DNA of 64,000 bases from CAZLDI01 sp964558415 (GCA_964558415.1 CAZLDI010000002.1:155978-219977); one strand, 5' to 3'; shown: positions 49,938 through 59,570, counted from the stretch's first letter. Program-made: numbers and translations. Notes: generated from the sequence alone by a model not told the origin.

Positions 49938-52241
49938 ATGAATCCCCTGACCTTTCGTATCCGATATGCGCTGCTCCTGGCTGCTCTGGTTCTGGTTGCC
50001 GCGTCCGTGTCTGAGAGCGCGGCAGCTCAGCCACAAGACCCCACTACGCGCGCGCAAAATGCCCTGCGGGGGCGCGCGCCTGAGCTCGGTTTGCGCCCGG
50101 ACCTCTCTGACCTGCAGGTAACCTCCATCCGCCGCGGTCTCGCGGGCGACCACGTGAGGTTCCAACAGACCCTCGCGGGAATTCCCGTTCAGGGCTCAAG
50201 CGTCCTGGTTACCCTGCCAGGAGATGCCACTCGTAGCCCCATCGTTCGGAGTAAGTACGAGACCGGGCTGCGAGCCCGCCCCAACAGTCGAGCCGTGCCC
50301 GCCGCGGCAGCCATTCAGATAGCTCTCTCAACGCTGGGCGGGTCACGCGGCGGGCTGCGAGGAGACCCGCAAACGTCGCTGGCCTATGTCCGTCAGGGCA
50401 AGGAAGCGGTGCTCAGCTGGCAGGTTGTACTTCCATTGCAGCATCCGCTGGGCACCTGGCTTGTCGCGATCGAAGCGGATAGCGGGCAGGTCATGTTCGA
50501 CTCTGAGTTGACTCGCTGGGACGAGGGCAGAGTGTTCGATCCGAACCCCGTGAAGAGCTCCGGCGGGACGTTCCCACCGCCCGCTCATTGCGACAGCGCC
50601 GGTACCGAGCCGTCGCTGAGCAGTGAGTACATCTTGAAGCCACTTTCTGGCATCCAGCCGGGACAAGATAAACTCATCGGCGAGTTCGTCGACCTGACCG
50701 CGCCGGGGATTATCGGTGGCTACAAGCCCGCTGGACAGGCCGATGAGCTGTCAGGCTCGTACGTATACCCGTGTCTCAACGACCGGTTCGAAGAGGTGAT
50801 GGTCTACTATCACGTCGATGCCACCCAGAGAAAAATCCAGTCGTTGGGTTACTCCGGCCCGGCAGCCATAGCCGCGCGTAGCGTGCCCGCGCACGCGCAC
50901 TACTTCGCCGATTGCAACGCTTTCTACGACCCCGCCACGCGCGGCCTCCATTTTGGTGACAGCACGACCTGCGGCTCGCTAACGGATACCGCCGAAGACG
51001 CGGATGTGATCGTGCATGAGTACGGCCACGCCATCCAGGATGACCAGATCCCGGCGCTTGGATTCGGTCTCGAGAACGAGGCGGAGGAGGCGTGGGCGCT
51101 GGGGGAGGGCTTCTCGGACTTCCTGACCGCCGCCTTGTTCGGTGACAGCTGCGTCAGTGAATGGGCGAACTTCGGGTCGCCTCCCTGTCTACGCGAGCTC
51201 GAGAACACCAAAGTGTATCCCGCCGACTATGATGCTTGCCGCTTCGCCCCGCCGTTCCCGGCCGAGCCGCACTGCGCCGGGTTGATCTGGGGCGGCGCGC
51301 TATGGGACCTTGTCCAGGCGCTCGGCGGCGACCAACACGCTCGCGACCTCGTCCTGACCATCGTCCTGGAGAGCCACTTCATGCTTCACCCACTAACGAC
51401 GCTCCACGAGGCCGCCTCCGCCGTGCGTGATGCGGACGCTCTCCTCTACGGCGGCGCGCACGAAGCCGCGATCGACGCCGTCTTCGCCGCCCGCGGTCTG
51501 ACGAGCCTCAGCGCGATCTCTGACTTCCCGAACGCGTACCTCCGGATAGACCACACCTATCGCGGCGACCTTGACGTCGACCTGCTGGTCGGCAGCATCA
51601 GCACTCCAGTCTGCGCTATTGCGGTCTTCGGACCCAACGCGGGAGATGGGGCAGACGATCTCGTGGGGTATGAGCACCTTGGAGGCTCGCCCTGCGAGCC
51701 ATTGCTGCCGCCTTCCGTCGCCCAGCCATGGTTTCTGCGTGTACAGGACATGACCAGCGGAAACGTTGGCACGCTGGAAGAGTTCCAGATCGCTTTAAAT
51801 GGCAAGCTACGGTGCCTGGCGACCGGTCTGCCGGCAAGTGTGCCCGACGCCGGCGCGCCCGTATATTCACAAATCGACTGCACCACCACGGTAACTGGAG
51901 CGCCCGTTGATGACGACGGTGACGGCTTCAGCAATCCAGTCGAACTCTACCTGAGTACCAGCCCGAGCCTTTCGTGCGGTCCCAACAACTGGCCGGCGGA
52001 TCTCAACGTATCGCCCCCCAGCGCCAACAAGCTGGATATCCTGGACCTGGCCAGCTACATCGCCCCTGTCAGGCACTTCAACACTTCGCCCGGTGACGCG
52101 GCGTTCGCGATCAAGTGGGACATCGTCCCCGGCGCCGGCGTCCTACCCGAAACCATCAACTTGCAGGACCTGGCCTTCCTCGTCACGTTCACTCCACCGA
52201 TGTTCGGCGGAGCGCGAGCGTATAACAAATCGTGCCAGTGA
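49938..52241 (+). CDS. Secreted M36/M4-like zinc metalloprotease with P-domain-like and dockerin-like C-terminus
   Basis: The protein is 767 aa with a signal peptide (LLLAALVLVAASVSESAAA). A propeptide region (about 35-195) resembles FTP/PepSY-type inhibitors of thermolysin-like enzymes. The catalytic domain (about 260-510) has DVIVHEYGHAIQDD: zinc ligands His360 and His364, catalytic Glu361, and third ligand Glu390 in ALGEGFSDF. All key residues are present. Residues 520-640 look like a proprotein-convertase P-domain (YLRIDHTYRGDLDVDLLVGS and WFLRVQDMTSGNVGTLEEFQ). The last 105 residues are a dockerin-like module (LDILDLASYIAPVRH, AIKWDIVPG, INLQDLAFLV). It is the only enzyme in the window with that module. 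Confidence 0.92.
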   Translation: MNPLTFRIRYALLLAALVLVAASVSESAAAQPQDPTTRAQNALRGRAPELGLRPDLSDLQVTSIRRGLAGDHVRFQQTLAGIPVQGSSVLVTLPGDATRSPIVRSKYETGLRARPNSRAVPAAAAIQIALSTLGGSRGGLRGDPQTSLAYVRQGKEAVLSWQVVLPLQHPLGTWLVAIEADSGQVMFDSELTRWDEGRVFDPNPVKSSGGTFPPPAHCDSAGTEPSLSSEYILKPLSGIQPGQDKLIGEFVDLTAPGIIGGYKPAGQADELSGSYVYPCLNDRFEEVMVYYHVDATQRKIQSLGYSGPAAIAARSVPAHAHYFADCNAFYDPATRGLHFGDSTTCGSLTDTAEDADVIVHEYGHAIQDDQIPALGFGLENEAEEAWALGEGFSDFLTAALFGDSCVSEWANFGSPPCLRELENTKVYPADYDACRFAPPFPAEPHCAGLIWGGALWDLVQALGGDQHARDLVLTIVLESHFMLHPLTTLHEAASAVRDADALLYGGAHEAAIDAVFAARGLTSLSAISDFPNAYLRIDHTYRGDLDVDLLVGSISTPVCAIAVFGPNAGDGADDLVGYEHLGGSPCEPLLPPSVAQPWFLRVQDMTSGNVGTLEEFQIALNGKLRCLATGLPASVPDAGAPVYSQIDCTTTVTGAPVDDDGDGFSNPVELYLSTSPSLSCGPNNWPADLNVSPPSANKLDILDLASYIAPVRHFNTSPGDAAFAIKWDIVPGAGVLPETINLQDLAFLVTFTPPMFGGARAYNKSCQ

Positions 52242-52337
52242 CCGCCGGCGCCCAATAATGGTGGACATAACAATCTAGGAGGCCGGAGCGAGATGCTAGA
52301 ATCGAACTAAGGACTGTAGCCCCGGGAGCCCACAAGT

Positions 52338-53009
52338 ATGGCAAGAGTGCTGGTAGTCGAAGACGAACAAAACATCGCCGATTTCATCCGGCGCGGCCTC
52401 ATCTTCAACGGCTATGAGGTAGAAGTGGCCCAGAGCGGGGAACAGGCGCTGACCTTCGCGCAACAACGGCTGCCGGATATCGTCGTCCTGGATCTGATGC
52501 TCCCCGGGATGGATGGCGTGGAGGTCTGTCGCAGGCTGCGCGCCGCTGACGATCTTCCCATCATCATGCTCAGCGCTCGCGACGCCGTCAGCGACAAAGT
52601 AGAGGGCCTTGGCTCCGGTGCCGACGACTATATGACTAAGCCCTTCGAATTTGACGAGCTTCTGGCGCGCATTCAGGTCGCCCTTCGCCGTCGCCAACGC
52701 TCCAGCGCAGCAGATGTGCTCCAGGTCGGCGACCTGGTAGTGAAGCCTGCCAGCAGAGAAGTGGCGCGGGCGGGCCGCGAGATCAACCTGACCGCCCGAG
52801 AGTTCGAACTGCTCGAATGTCTGGCGCGCCACGCCGGCCAGGTCGTAACCAAAGAGACGCTGTTCGAGCAGGTATGGGGATACAACTTCGACGTGGAGTC
52901 CGATGCCATCAAGGTGTACGTCAGTTACCTGCGCAAGAAACTGAATGCGGATGGTGAGCCGGACCTCATCCACGCGATACGCGGCGTAGGCTACGTCATT
53001 AAGGCGTAG
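52338..53009 (+). CDS. OmpR-family response regulator
   Basis: The 223-aa protein has a receiver domain (1-115) with the acidic pair VVEDEQ, phospho-acceptor Asp52 in VVLDLMLPGMDG, Ser79 (IIMLSAR) and Lys101 (MTKPFEFDELLARI). The C-terminal winged-helix domain (about 130-223) has LVVKPASREVARAGREINLT, REFELLECLARHAGQVVTKE and the KVYVSYLRKKLN recognition helix. It starts 97 nt after the protease gene and sits 5 nt before its sensor kinase. It is a candidate for the direct-repeat operators upstream of the surface-protein genes, which have the layout such regulators use. Confidence 0.95.
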   Translation: MARVLVVEDEQNIADFIRRGLIFNGYEVEVAQSGEQALTFAQQRLPDIVVLDLMLPGMDGVEVCRRLRAADDLPIIMLSARDAVSDKVEGLGSGADDYMTKPFEFDELLARIQVALRRRQRSSAADVLQVGDLVVKPASREVARAGREINLTAREFELLECLARHAGQVVTKETLFEQVWGYNFDVESDAIKVYVSYLRKKLNADGEPDLIHAIRGVGYVIKA

Positions 53010-53014
53010 AAGAC

Positions 53015-54430
53015 ATGTCCATCAGCATCCGCTGGCGGCTGGCTGTGGGCATCATCCTCGCGTTCGTCCTTACGCTGGTGCTGATCTTTGTGACCGTATG
53101 GTTCGCCCTGCAGCGCATATTGACCGACGATCTCGACGATTCGCTTGGCTCGGACGCCGAGCTCGTAACGGCGCAGGTGCTTCTCGTGGGGATAGCCGAC
53201 AATCAGCGGATCCAGGAATACCTGGACGCCAACGCCAGCAGCTCTGAAGGCCACAACCCGTTCCTCTCTGTCATCCGCGGACCCGACGGAGACGAGATCG
53301 CGACCTCTCCTGGGTTTCAGGAAGTCAACGTCGCCCTCTCGGCTTCTGAGAGGGCTGATGTTCTGGCGGGCAACACGCTCAAGCGTACTATCGATCTGCC
53401 GGGAGACAAAGAATATCGCGTCCGCTCGGAGCCGCTGCGCGTGGGCGGGGAGGTGCTCGGGGTCGTGCAGGTAGCGCGTGTTACTGAGGGCGTGGTGGAC
53501 CCCGTTAACACGCTTCTCATCATCCTCATCGCGGAGGGCATCGCCGCCACCTTACTGGCGGTTGGGCTCGCCATGTGGCTCTCTCGCGGTGCGGTGAAGC
53601 CCCTCCAGCGGGTCATCGACATCGCGGCTGAGATTGAGGCCTCCGATCTCACGCGTCGGATCCACACGGCCCGCGCGCCGGCAGAGGTCCGCAAGCTCGC
53701 CGATACCTTCGACGCCATGCTGGAGCGTCTTGACAAGGCGTTTCGGGAGCAGCAGCACTTCGTCATGGACGTATCACATGAGTTGCGCACGCCGTTGACG
53801 GTCCTGAAGGGTAATCTGGATGTCATGCTCATGGACTCTGGCATTAGCCCGGACACGCGCGAGCACTACGACCGCATGGCGTCAGAGGTGTCGCGGATGA
53901 TCCGGCTCACCACCAACCTGCTCTATATCGCCTCCACGGAAGCCGGCCGGGAGCCGGAGCGCCGCCTGGTGGAGCTGGACGTGGTTTGTCTCGAGGTCCT
54001 GAGGCAGAGCCGGGACCTTCGTCCGGACGTGAAGTTGGGCATGGGCGACGAGGACCAGGTGACGGTCGTCGGTGACCGTGACCAGCTCAAGCAGATGGTA
54101 CTAAACCTGGTCGAGAACGCCGTGAAGTTCACACCTGACGGCGGCCAGGTCAGGCTCTCGTTGTCCGGAAACGGGTCGCAGGCTCAGGTGGCAGTGACAG
54201 ATACGGGGCCTGGTATCGCGTCTGATGTCCTGCCACACATCTTCCAGCGCTTCTTCAGAGGCACCCAGCGAGGCATGCTTGGCGGAACAGGTCTCGGCCT
54301 CGCCATCGCGGAGAGGATCGCCCGCGCTCACGGTGGCAGTATCAGCGTGGAGAGTGAAGTCGGCCGCGGCAGTACCTTCACAGTAAGCCTTCCGGTCGGT
54401 GTCGGCGCGCAGGCGGACGGCAGCCCGTAA
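53015..54430 (+). CDS. Membrane sensor histidine kinase
   Basis: The protein is 471 aa. TM1 is at about 9-31, an extracytoplasmic sensor region of about 130 residues follows, and TM2 is at about 166-189. Then come HAMP (190-245), HisKA with phospho-acceptor His255 in HFVMDVSHELRTPLTVLKGN, and HATPase_c with N-box LNLVENAVKFTPDGG, DTGPGIA and GGTGLGLAIAERIARAHGGS. It forms a pair with the OmpR-type regulator immediately upstream. The sensor region matches nothing I recognise. The stop directly abuts the convergent lipoprotein gene. Confidence 0.95.
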   Translation: MSISIRWRLAVGIILAFVLTLVLIFVTVWFALQRILTDDLDDSLGSDAELVTAQVLLVGIADNQRIQEYLDANASSSEGHNPFLSVIRGPDGDEIATSPGFQEVNVALSASERADVLAGNTLKRTIDLPGDKEYRVRSEPLRVGGEVLGVVQVARVTEGVVDPVNTLLIILIAEGIAATLLAVGLAMWLSRGAVKPLQRVIDIAAEIEASDLTRRIHTARAPAEVRKLADTFDAMLERLDKAFREQQHFVMDVSHELRTPLTVLKGNLDVMLMDSGISPDTREHYDRMASEVSRMIRLTTNLLYIASTEAGREPERRLVELDVVCLEVLRQSRDLRPDVKLGMGDEDQVTVVGDRDQLKQMVLNLVENAVKFTPDGGQVRLSLSGNGSQAQVAVTDTGPGIASDVLPHIFQRFFRGTQRGMLGGTGLGLAIAERIARAHGGSISVESEVGRGSTFTVSLPVGVGAQADGSP

Positions 54431-55207
54431 TCAGTTCACCGGTGCCGTCGGTTCGAAGTCGGTCGCTACGGCCGGTTCCACCGCCCTAGCGACTACGTCG
54501 AACGTCGCGTCCGGGAGCGTGGGGTCGTTGAATTTCGCCGTTCTCTTCAAAAGGAGTAAGGTGCCGTCCTCAGCGAAGCAGGCCTTAGCCTCATCCGTTC
54601 CCGGCAGACCGTCTCCGATACGAGCGCTGGAACTGATCTGAAAACATTGCGCGTCTACGCCGGCTATTGACTCGGCGGGTAGTGCGGAAGTCGTGACGCT
54701 CGACACCCCGCGGACTAACGCGTCGGGTAGCTCACCGATTGGCGTGGAGTAGATGATGCTGGCGCTGCGCGCATTTGCTTCAACAGTACTCTCGCAGGAC
54801 GACAGGGCGCCGGCCAGAGTGCAGATATAGGAGTTCTCCCCGTTAATTATGACGATCGTCCCAACGGCCAGCTCATCGGTTCGGACGAAGTCTATCCGCT
54901 CCAACTCCCCTTGATGGTAAACGAGGAGGTCGCCGTTGGGGTGTGAGCCCCAGTTGACGGTGGTCAGAGTGTACGTAACCTTGCCGTCGACGCCCGCGAG
55001 ATACGCCGCCGCGAGGGATTTGACATCCCCATCCACCACAGGTGGTTGCGTTGCCGTCGGGCTGGCGTCCGCTGGGGTCCCTCCGTCGGCTGGCGCGTCG
55101 TCGTCACCGTTGCACGCCAAACCGATCGTCGCGAGCGCGAGCACCAACCAGGCCATTCCTGCGATTCCAAACCCTCGCCGCACGCCTCTCTCAGCCATTT
55201 CGCTCAC
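54431..55207 (-). CDS. Lipoprotein, LppX/LolA-like fold possible
   Basis: The 258-aa product has a lipoprotein signal (AWLVLALATIGLACNGDDD) and a short Pro/Thr spacer. The mature domain of about 190 aa is beta-rich and contains paired Cys (YICTLAGALSSCES and AQCFQISSSA, AKACFAEDG). The strand pattern (VTYTLTTVNWG, GELERIDFV, GTIVIINGENSYICT) and the final ECFxxDG-type TLLLLKRTAKF strand recall lipoproteins of the LolA/LppX type that carry lipids, which is only a suggestion. It heads away from the kinase gene and follows another lipoprotein gene by 6 nt. Confidence 0.8.
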   Translation of the reverse strand: MSEMAERGVRRGFGIAGMAWLVLALATIGLACNGDDDAPADGGTPADASPTATQPPVVDGDVKSLAAAYLAGVDGKVTYTLTTVNWGSHPNGDLLVYHQGELERIDFVRTDELAVGTIVIINGENSYICTLAGALSSCESTVEANARSASIIYSTPIGELPDALVRGVSSVTTSALPAESIAGVDAQCFQISSSARIGDGLPGTDEAKACFAEDGTLLLLKRTAKFNDPTLPDATFDVVARAVEPAVATDFEPTAPVN

Positions 55208-55213
55208 CCATCC

Positions 55214-55639
55214 TCATTCCGCCGATATGTCCTCTACCTGCGTGACCTCCCAGCCCGCTTCGCCCGGGTTTAGGTGGACCCTCCAGGCGTCGCGGAACAC
55301 GCCGGATTCCGCGGAATCCACGCGCGCGATGTTGAGTATCACCAGTCCTGGGGCGTACACGCTCGCGCTGTCCACTATACAGAAAGTGCCCTCTGAGTCT
55401 CCGTCGGGCAGCTTCGCGCAATCGAACGGCTCCGTGAGCTCACCTTTCTTGCCGTCAAGACCCGTGCCAGGCAGGTATCGGCGGATCGCTTCAATGCCCC
55501 CGCTCGTCGGCGACCAGTCCGGCGACCCTTGTGGCTTCGAACTCCCGCTCGAGCTATCATCATCGCCGCCACAGGCCATCGCGAGAGCCACCACCGAACT
55601 CAGCAGGAGGGTCGACCAGGCGTGAAATAGCGGTTTCAT
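55214..55639 (-). CDS. Small lipoprotein
   Basis: The 141-aa protein has a lipoprotein signal (TLLLSSVVALAMACGGDDD), a Ser-rich spacer and a domain of about 100 aa with two Cys (PFDCAKLPDG, EGTFCIVDSASVYAPG) and WRVHLNPGEAGWEVTQVEDI at the end. No family is recognised. Its ATG overlaps the stop of the FG-GAP gene upstream by 4 bases, so it is translationally coupled to it. Confidence 0.8.
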   Translation of the reverse strand: MKPLFHAWSTLLLSSVVALAMACGGDDDSSSGSSKPQGSPDWSPTSGGIEAIRRYLPGTGLDGKKGELTEPFDCAKLPDGDSEGTFCIVDSASVYAPGLVILNIARVDSAESGVFRDAWRVHLNPGEAGWEVTQVEDISAE

Positions 55640-57321
55640 TGCGGGTTGATGACCACATACACCGCGCCCGTGTCAGCGAGTTCTTGCGACGCGTCGACCC
55701 GCACGGCGACGACCGCCAGCCCGTTCGAGTCGCTGCTGACGCGGCCGGCGGCGACTGCTGCACCAAATTGATCGTTCAGATCCTTGCCGATCACCGGGCG
55801 AGCAAGCGCTTCGCCGTAGAGCACTTTCTCGCCCGCGAGCGACGGGTCGCCCAGCAGGACGTGCACCAGGCCGGCGCTATGACGTCCGAGCGCCCCTCCG
55901 GAGAACGAATTGCCCAGCGCCAGATCGCTGTCACCGTCGCCATCAAGGTCGGCGGCGGACAGCGAAGAGGGTATGATATCGCCCGAGTCGGGACCGCGCA
56001 CCGTCACGTCCGCCTGGTCCGTAGCCAGGTCAATCGTGCCCTCGAATCCGTCTCCGCCGAAGAAGACATGCACGGCGCCGGCCGTCGTGGTGTTGCCGTT
56101 CGCCTCCACCTGCGCGCCCATGGCGATGTCGTCGGCGCCGTCGCCGTTGAAGTCCCCGACGCTCATCGGAAACCCCAGTTGCGCGCCGGCGGCCGCCCCC
56201 AGTATCGTCACATCCTGCGCGTCCTCTTGTATCGTCACCCGCTCGTCCCAGTTTGATCGACCAAAGAAAACGTAAGCCGCGCCGCTGGCCTTGCGGTCGT
56301 CACTCGCATTCTCTCGATTCGCACCCACAATGACGTCGTCGGTACCGTCGTCGTCCAGGTCCGCCACCGCTATTGCGGTTCCGAACTGTCCGAACTCCAG
56401 CCCGCCTTGCTTGCCGCTAATGAGTACGTCCTGTTGCAGCGCCGCGATGTTGATCTCGCCCGCCAGATCATCATCACGACCGAAAACGATGTACGCTTCA
56501 CCCACGCCGGTGCGTTGGCTGCCGGGCGGCGACCCCGGCTCCCGTCCGGCGAACGGGGACCCCACGACGAGATCCGTGCGTCCGTCGCCGTTCACGTCCC
56601 CCATGTCCATGCCCGTGCTGAGTCTGCTGAACCCTTCCGAGCCTGTAACCGTGAAGTCGAACACATCCGCCGCCAGGTCGTACTCTGCTTGGAGCTCAGC
56701 GCGCCCGTAGAATACGTACACCCGCCCCTGGTCTGTCCGCAGGTCGAATCCCGCGGTAACACCCGGCGCACCAACGAGGATATCATCAGTGCCATCGTCA
56801 TTCAGGTCGCCCGCCAGCACCGTAAAGCCCAGGTTGTCTCCGGGTGATGCCCCGAAGATCGTCACGTCTGCCTCATTCGATAGCTCGAGCTCGCGTCCTT
56901 CGAACGGCCCGAAGATCACGTAAGCCTCTCCGGCGTCAGTCCGCTTGCCGTCTGGCCCATCGCCGCCGGACGCGCCGATCAGCACATCCGGTGCGCCATC
57001 GTCGTTGAAATCGCCGAGAGCGATGCTGGCGCCGCTCGTGAGAAGGTCCTCCCCTCCCTCGCCAAGGGCGGTCAGCAGCGGCGTCAGCCCCCGCAGGTCC
57101 GTCGCGCGGTCAGAGAAGAGGCCGAGCCCGGGCGAAGCGCTGGCGCTGGGCCCCGGCGTGACGCCGCTTGACGATGGCGATGCGGAGGGCTGCGGCGCAT
57201 CGTCGCCACCGCAGGCAGCTCCGATGACAACAAGAGCGGCCGCTAGGAGTGCGGCCGCTGGGCGCGCAATTGCGGAGGGCCGGAACATATGTGTCTTCAT
57301 CGTATTGGCGCGTAAGAGCAT
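55636..57321 (-). CDS. FG-GAP/integrin-type propeller lipoprotein (second)
   Basis: The ORF is 561 aa; the start may be at ATG 57300 (MKTHMFRPSA). The lipobox is ALVVIGAACGGDD. Seven FG-GAP blades carry calcium loops (DFNDDGAPDVLIGASGGDG, DLNDDGTDDILVGAPG, DVNGDGRTDLVVGSPFAG, DLDDDGTDDVIVGANR, DFNGDGADDIAMGAQV, DLDGDGDSDLALGNSFSGG). The order DVTIFGASPGDNLGF / VYVFYGR between blades is shared with the 545-aa paralogue at 40734. Both end with a strand reading GA(V/L)YVVI. The gene leads a three-lipoprotein run (561-141-258 aa). Confidence 0.88.
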   Translation of the reverse strand: MLLRANTMKTHMFRPSAIARPAAALLAAALVVIGAACGGDDAPQPSASPSSSGVTPGPSASASPGLGLFSDRATDLRGLTPLLTALGEGGEDLLTSGASIALGDFNDDGAPDVLIGASGGDGPDGKRTDAGEAYVIFGPFEGRELELSNEADVTIFGASPGDNLGFTVLAGDLNDDGTDDILVGAPGVTAGFDLRTDQGRVYVFYGRAELQAEYDLAADVFDFTVTGSEGFSRLSTGMDMGDVNGDGRTDLVVGSPFAGREPGSPPGSQRTGVGEAYIVFGRDDDLAGEINIAALQQDVLISGKQGGLEFGQFGTAIAVADLDDDGTDDVIVGANRENASDDRKASGAAYVFFGRSNWDERVTIQEDAQDVTILGAAAGAQLGFPMSVGDFNGDGADDIAMGAQVEANGNTTTAGAVHVFFGGDGFEGTIDLATDQADVTVRGPDSGDIIPSSLSAADLDGDGDSDLALGNSFSGGALGRHSAGLVHVLLGDPSLAGEKVLYGEALARPVIGKDLNDQFGAAVAAGRVSSDSNGLAVVAVRVDASQELADTGAVYVVINPQ

Positions 57322-57389
57322 GGGTCAAGAAGAAGAAGTCGGTACTGCGGGTGCTAACTCTCGCGGAGGGTGCTACGGCCCACCGGCGC

Positions 57390-57995
57390 TCAGCGGCCCC
57401 CGGTCCATATTCCGCACACGCCCTGCGGCTCGTCCGGAGATGGCAGCGGGTCCGGTGCTCCGGGGACCATCGATACGTCTCCACTGTTGAAGAACCGCAG
57501 CCGGTAGGGCTCGTCCGGCTCCACTCGCATCAGAGTCGCCAGGTAGTCCTCTCCATCGGCGGCGGCCAGCGTGAATTCGATCGTTACGGATCCCTCGACG
57601 ACACCAAACGATTTCAGAGCCTCGAGTGGCGAGAGTCGCTCCAACATCTTTCGCATGCGAGGGAATTCCGTCTGGAAAACGAGGAACCCGCATCCGACAT
57701 CTTCTCGATGATCCTCAATGGTTCCGGGAATGCTGGCGGCGTAGCGCGCCCAGGCCTTGTTGATATCTCCGTCGGTGACGGCCGCGAAGAATTCGTTCAG
57801 GACGTCACCGGCCTCGATTGCGTCCGGCTGTCTGCCGATAGTAGCAATCGGCGTCGGCGACACTACCGGCTCGGACGTATCGGCGCCGTCATTGCAGGCT
57901 GCCATCGCCGCGAGAGCCGGACTAACCAGGACGAGGGCGATCGACGATGCGCGCCATCTCGTCCACGCCCGGAGGGCCCTACTCATCGTGCTCAC
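57390..57995 (-). CDS. Lipoprotein with NTF2/DUF4878-like domain
   Basis: The 201-aa product has a lipoprotein signal (VLVSPALAAMAACNDGAD). Residues 60-165 read EAGDVLNEFFAAVTDGDINK with WARYAASIPG and end in strands VTIEFTLAAADGEDYLATLM and YRLRFFN. This helix-then-sheet order is typical of small NTF2-like or DUF4878 lipoproteins with unknown ligands. It stands upstream of the FG-GAP lipoprotein with a 68-nt gap. Confidence 0.75.
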   Translation of the reverse strand: MSTMSRALRAWTRWRASSIALVLVSPALAAMAACNDGADTSEPVVSPTPIATIGRQPDAIEAGDVLNEFFAAVTDGDINKAWARYAASIPGTIEDHREDVGCGFLVFQTEFPRMRKMLERLSPLEALKSFGVVEGSVTIEFTLAAADGEDYLATLMRVEPDEPYRLRFFNSGDVSMVPGAPDPLPSPDEPQGVCGIWTGGR

Positions 57996-58015
57996 CAGTC
58001 ATCGCGTAAGAAAAA

Positions 58016-58038
58016 GGCGCCACCTTCCCGGGGGCGCC
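58016..58038 (-). terminator. Hairpin with T tract on the reverse strand
   Basis: GGCGCC (58016-58021) pairs with GGCGCC (58033-58038); on the reverse strand TTTTT follows directly, giving an intrinsic-terminator layout. It lies just upstream of the minus-strand gene at 57995, so it could be a leader attenuator of that gene or stop readthrough from the right. Confidence 0.4.
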
Positions 58039-58195
58039 ATGGGCTGCGCCGAGGCCGGTGCAACCCCATCCCACCGCATTATACCCGATGGCGGCCCTCC
58101 GGTCGCTGCTGCGTGAGCGCGCCCGGGGCTGGAGGCTGGCGTAGTATATATGCGAGATATGGTCTCGCACTGTGGAAGCAACCCAGGGAGGGCGG

Positions 58196-59350
58196 ATGAA
58201 CGAACAGACGCGCAAGGCGATTAATCTCATCTCAGCGCTGATGGTGATCAGCATGAGCGTCCTCGTCTTGTCCTGCACGGGCGGAGGGAGCTCCATCGAC
58301 ACCGGGACTCCCACTGAGGCTGTCACGCCGACGCCGAGCCTGGGGCCGGTGTCCGGCCGGATCGCCTTCATCTCAAGCGATGCCAATCTGGCCCTGATCA
58401 ATGGTGACGGCAGTGGGGAACAGGCGATCACAAACGGCGGTGGCGTGACTTATTTCGCCTGGTCGCCGAACGGCATGCTGATCGCGGCCACTACCGCCGG
58501 CGCGGACGCTGAATCCGTGCGCGTCCTCCGTCCCGATGGGTCCGCCGTCTTCGATCTAACTGGCTCGTCGCCTCTATGGTCGCCGGACTCGCTTCTCGTC
58601 GTGGTTCAGGACGGCTCTGGCCTGGTCATCGTAGATACGGCAGGCGCGGAGATCCTGCGAGTGAGTGACGCGATACAACCCGCCTGGGCACCCAACAGTG
58701 GACAACTGGTGGCCCTGCGCACAGACGCCAATGGCAAAGCCGTCCCCATCGTCGTTTCAGTACCCGCCGGCGGGGAGTCTCTCCTCGATGCTGAGATCCA
58801 ACCGGACGACTCCGTGTACCCGCTCACATGGCACCCGGACGGCAACGGCGTGGCCTATCGGGATGCGATCTATGAGGTGGGCACGGGCAGAAAGATCGCT
58901 GTTGCCGGCATCCCGGTGTATTTCTCCCCCAACGGCCGGCTCGTCCTGGTTGTGCTCCCACAAGACGCCACGCAGAGCGGCCGCCCGGCGCAGCTGTGGG
59001 ATCTCTCGCAGGGGCTGAAGCCTATCATCGGGCTGGAGATCCGCCCTGCTGTCGACAGCACACCGCCGCAGCTTTTTATCCAGAGGTGGACGGAATGGCT
59101 GGATGCCGGACGTATTCTGGTCTATGCCGACCCGGATGCCTTCCGGCCCCGAATCCGCGTCTACGAGACCGTGGCTCAGCAGCAGCAGACGTATCAAAAT
59201 ATCCGTGGGGAATACCTGGACGCGTCTCCAGACGGCAAATACCTGACCTTCACTCATAACTCACGAATTTGGGTATTTCCGGTGGAAGGCTACGCGCTTG
59301 TAGACATCGCGGCAGGCTCCCTCTCCGCCTGGCAGCCCTCCACGCCTTGA
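58196..59350 (+). CDS. Lipoprotein beta-propeller (PD40-like)
   Basis: The 384-aa reading starts at ATG 58196 behind GGGAGGGCGG; a GTG at 58172 is less likely. The lipobox is MSVLVLSCTGGGS. Repeats such as FAWSPNGMLIAATTAG, LWSPDSLLVVVQDGSG, AWAPNSGQLVALRTDANG, TWHPDGNGVAYRDAIY, YFSPNGRLVLVVLP and DASPDGKYLTFTHNSRIWVF give a six- to seven-bladed TolB-like propeller. It is more divergent than the 365-aa propeller at 38670. Function is unknown. Confidence 0.87.
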   Translation: MNEQTRKAINLISALMVISMSVLVLSCTGGGSSIDTGTPTEAVTPTPSLGPVSGRIAFISSDANLALINGDGSGEQAITNGGGVTYFAWSPNGMLIAATTAGADAESVRVLRPDGSAVFDLTGSSPLWSPDSLLVVVQDGSGLVIVDTAGAEILRVSDAIQPAWAPNSGQLVALRTDANGKAVPIVVSVPAGGESLLDAEIQPDDSVYPLTWHPDGNGVAYRDAIYEVGTGRKIAVAGIPVYFSPNGRLVLVVLPQDATQSGRPAQLWDLSQGLKPIIGLEIRPAVDSTPPQLFIQRWTEWLDAGRILVYADPDAFRPRIRVYETVAQQQQTYQNIRGEYLDASPDGKYLTFTHNSRIWVFPVEGYALVDIAAGSLSAWQPSTP

Positions 59351-59388
59351 TGCCGGGACGGCGGTTCTCACCGATTTATTATCCGGTT

Positions 59389-59433
59389 TTAACTGCCCCT
59401 TAACCCTGCAACAGCGTTATGACATGATATAAC
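59389..59433 (+). promoter_or_regulatory. 11-bp direct repeat with -10, third candidate operator
   Basis: TTAAC at 59389-59393 and TTAAC at 59400-59404 are 11 bp apart, and TATAAC (59428-59433) follows as a -10 box. The -35 region between them has no consensus. It resembles the paired elements at 46305 and 48329 but has only two clear repeats. Confidence 0.35.
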
Positions 59434-59570
59434 TGCATTAGCTCACGGGGGGTCATTGCCACCGTGGATTGGCGGCAATGAAGGCTCGGCAGCCTGCCGC
59501 CCTTGGTATTACCCATCGTGAACTGGTACCGGTGTACAGCCATGTTCGAACAAGTATGCGGGGGTGCATA

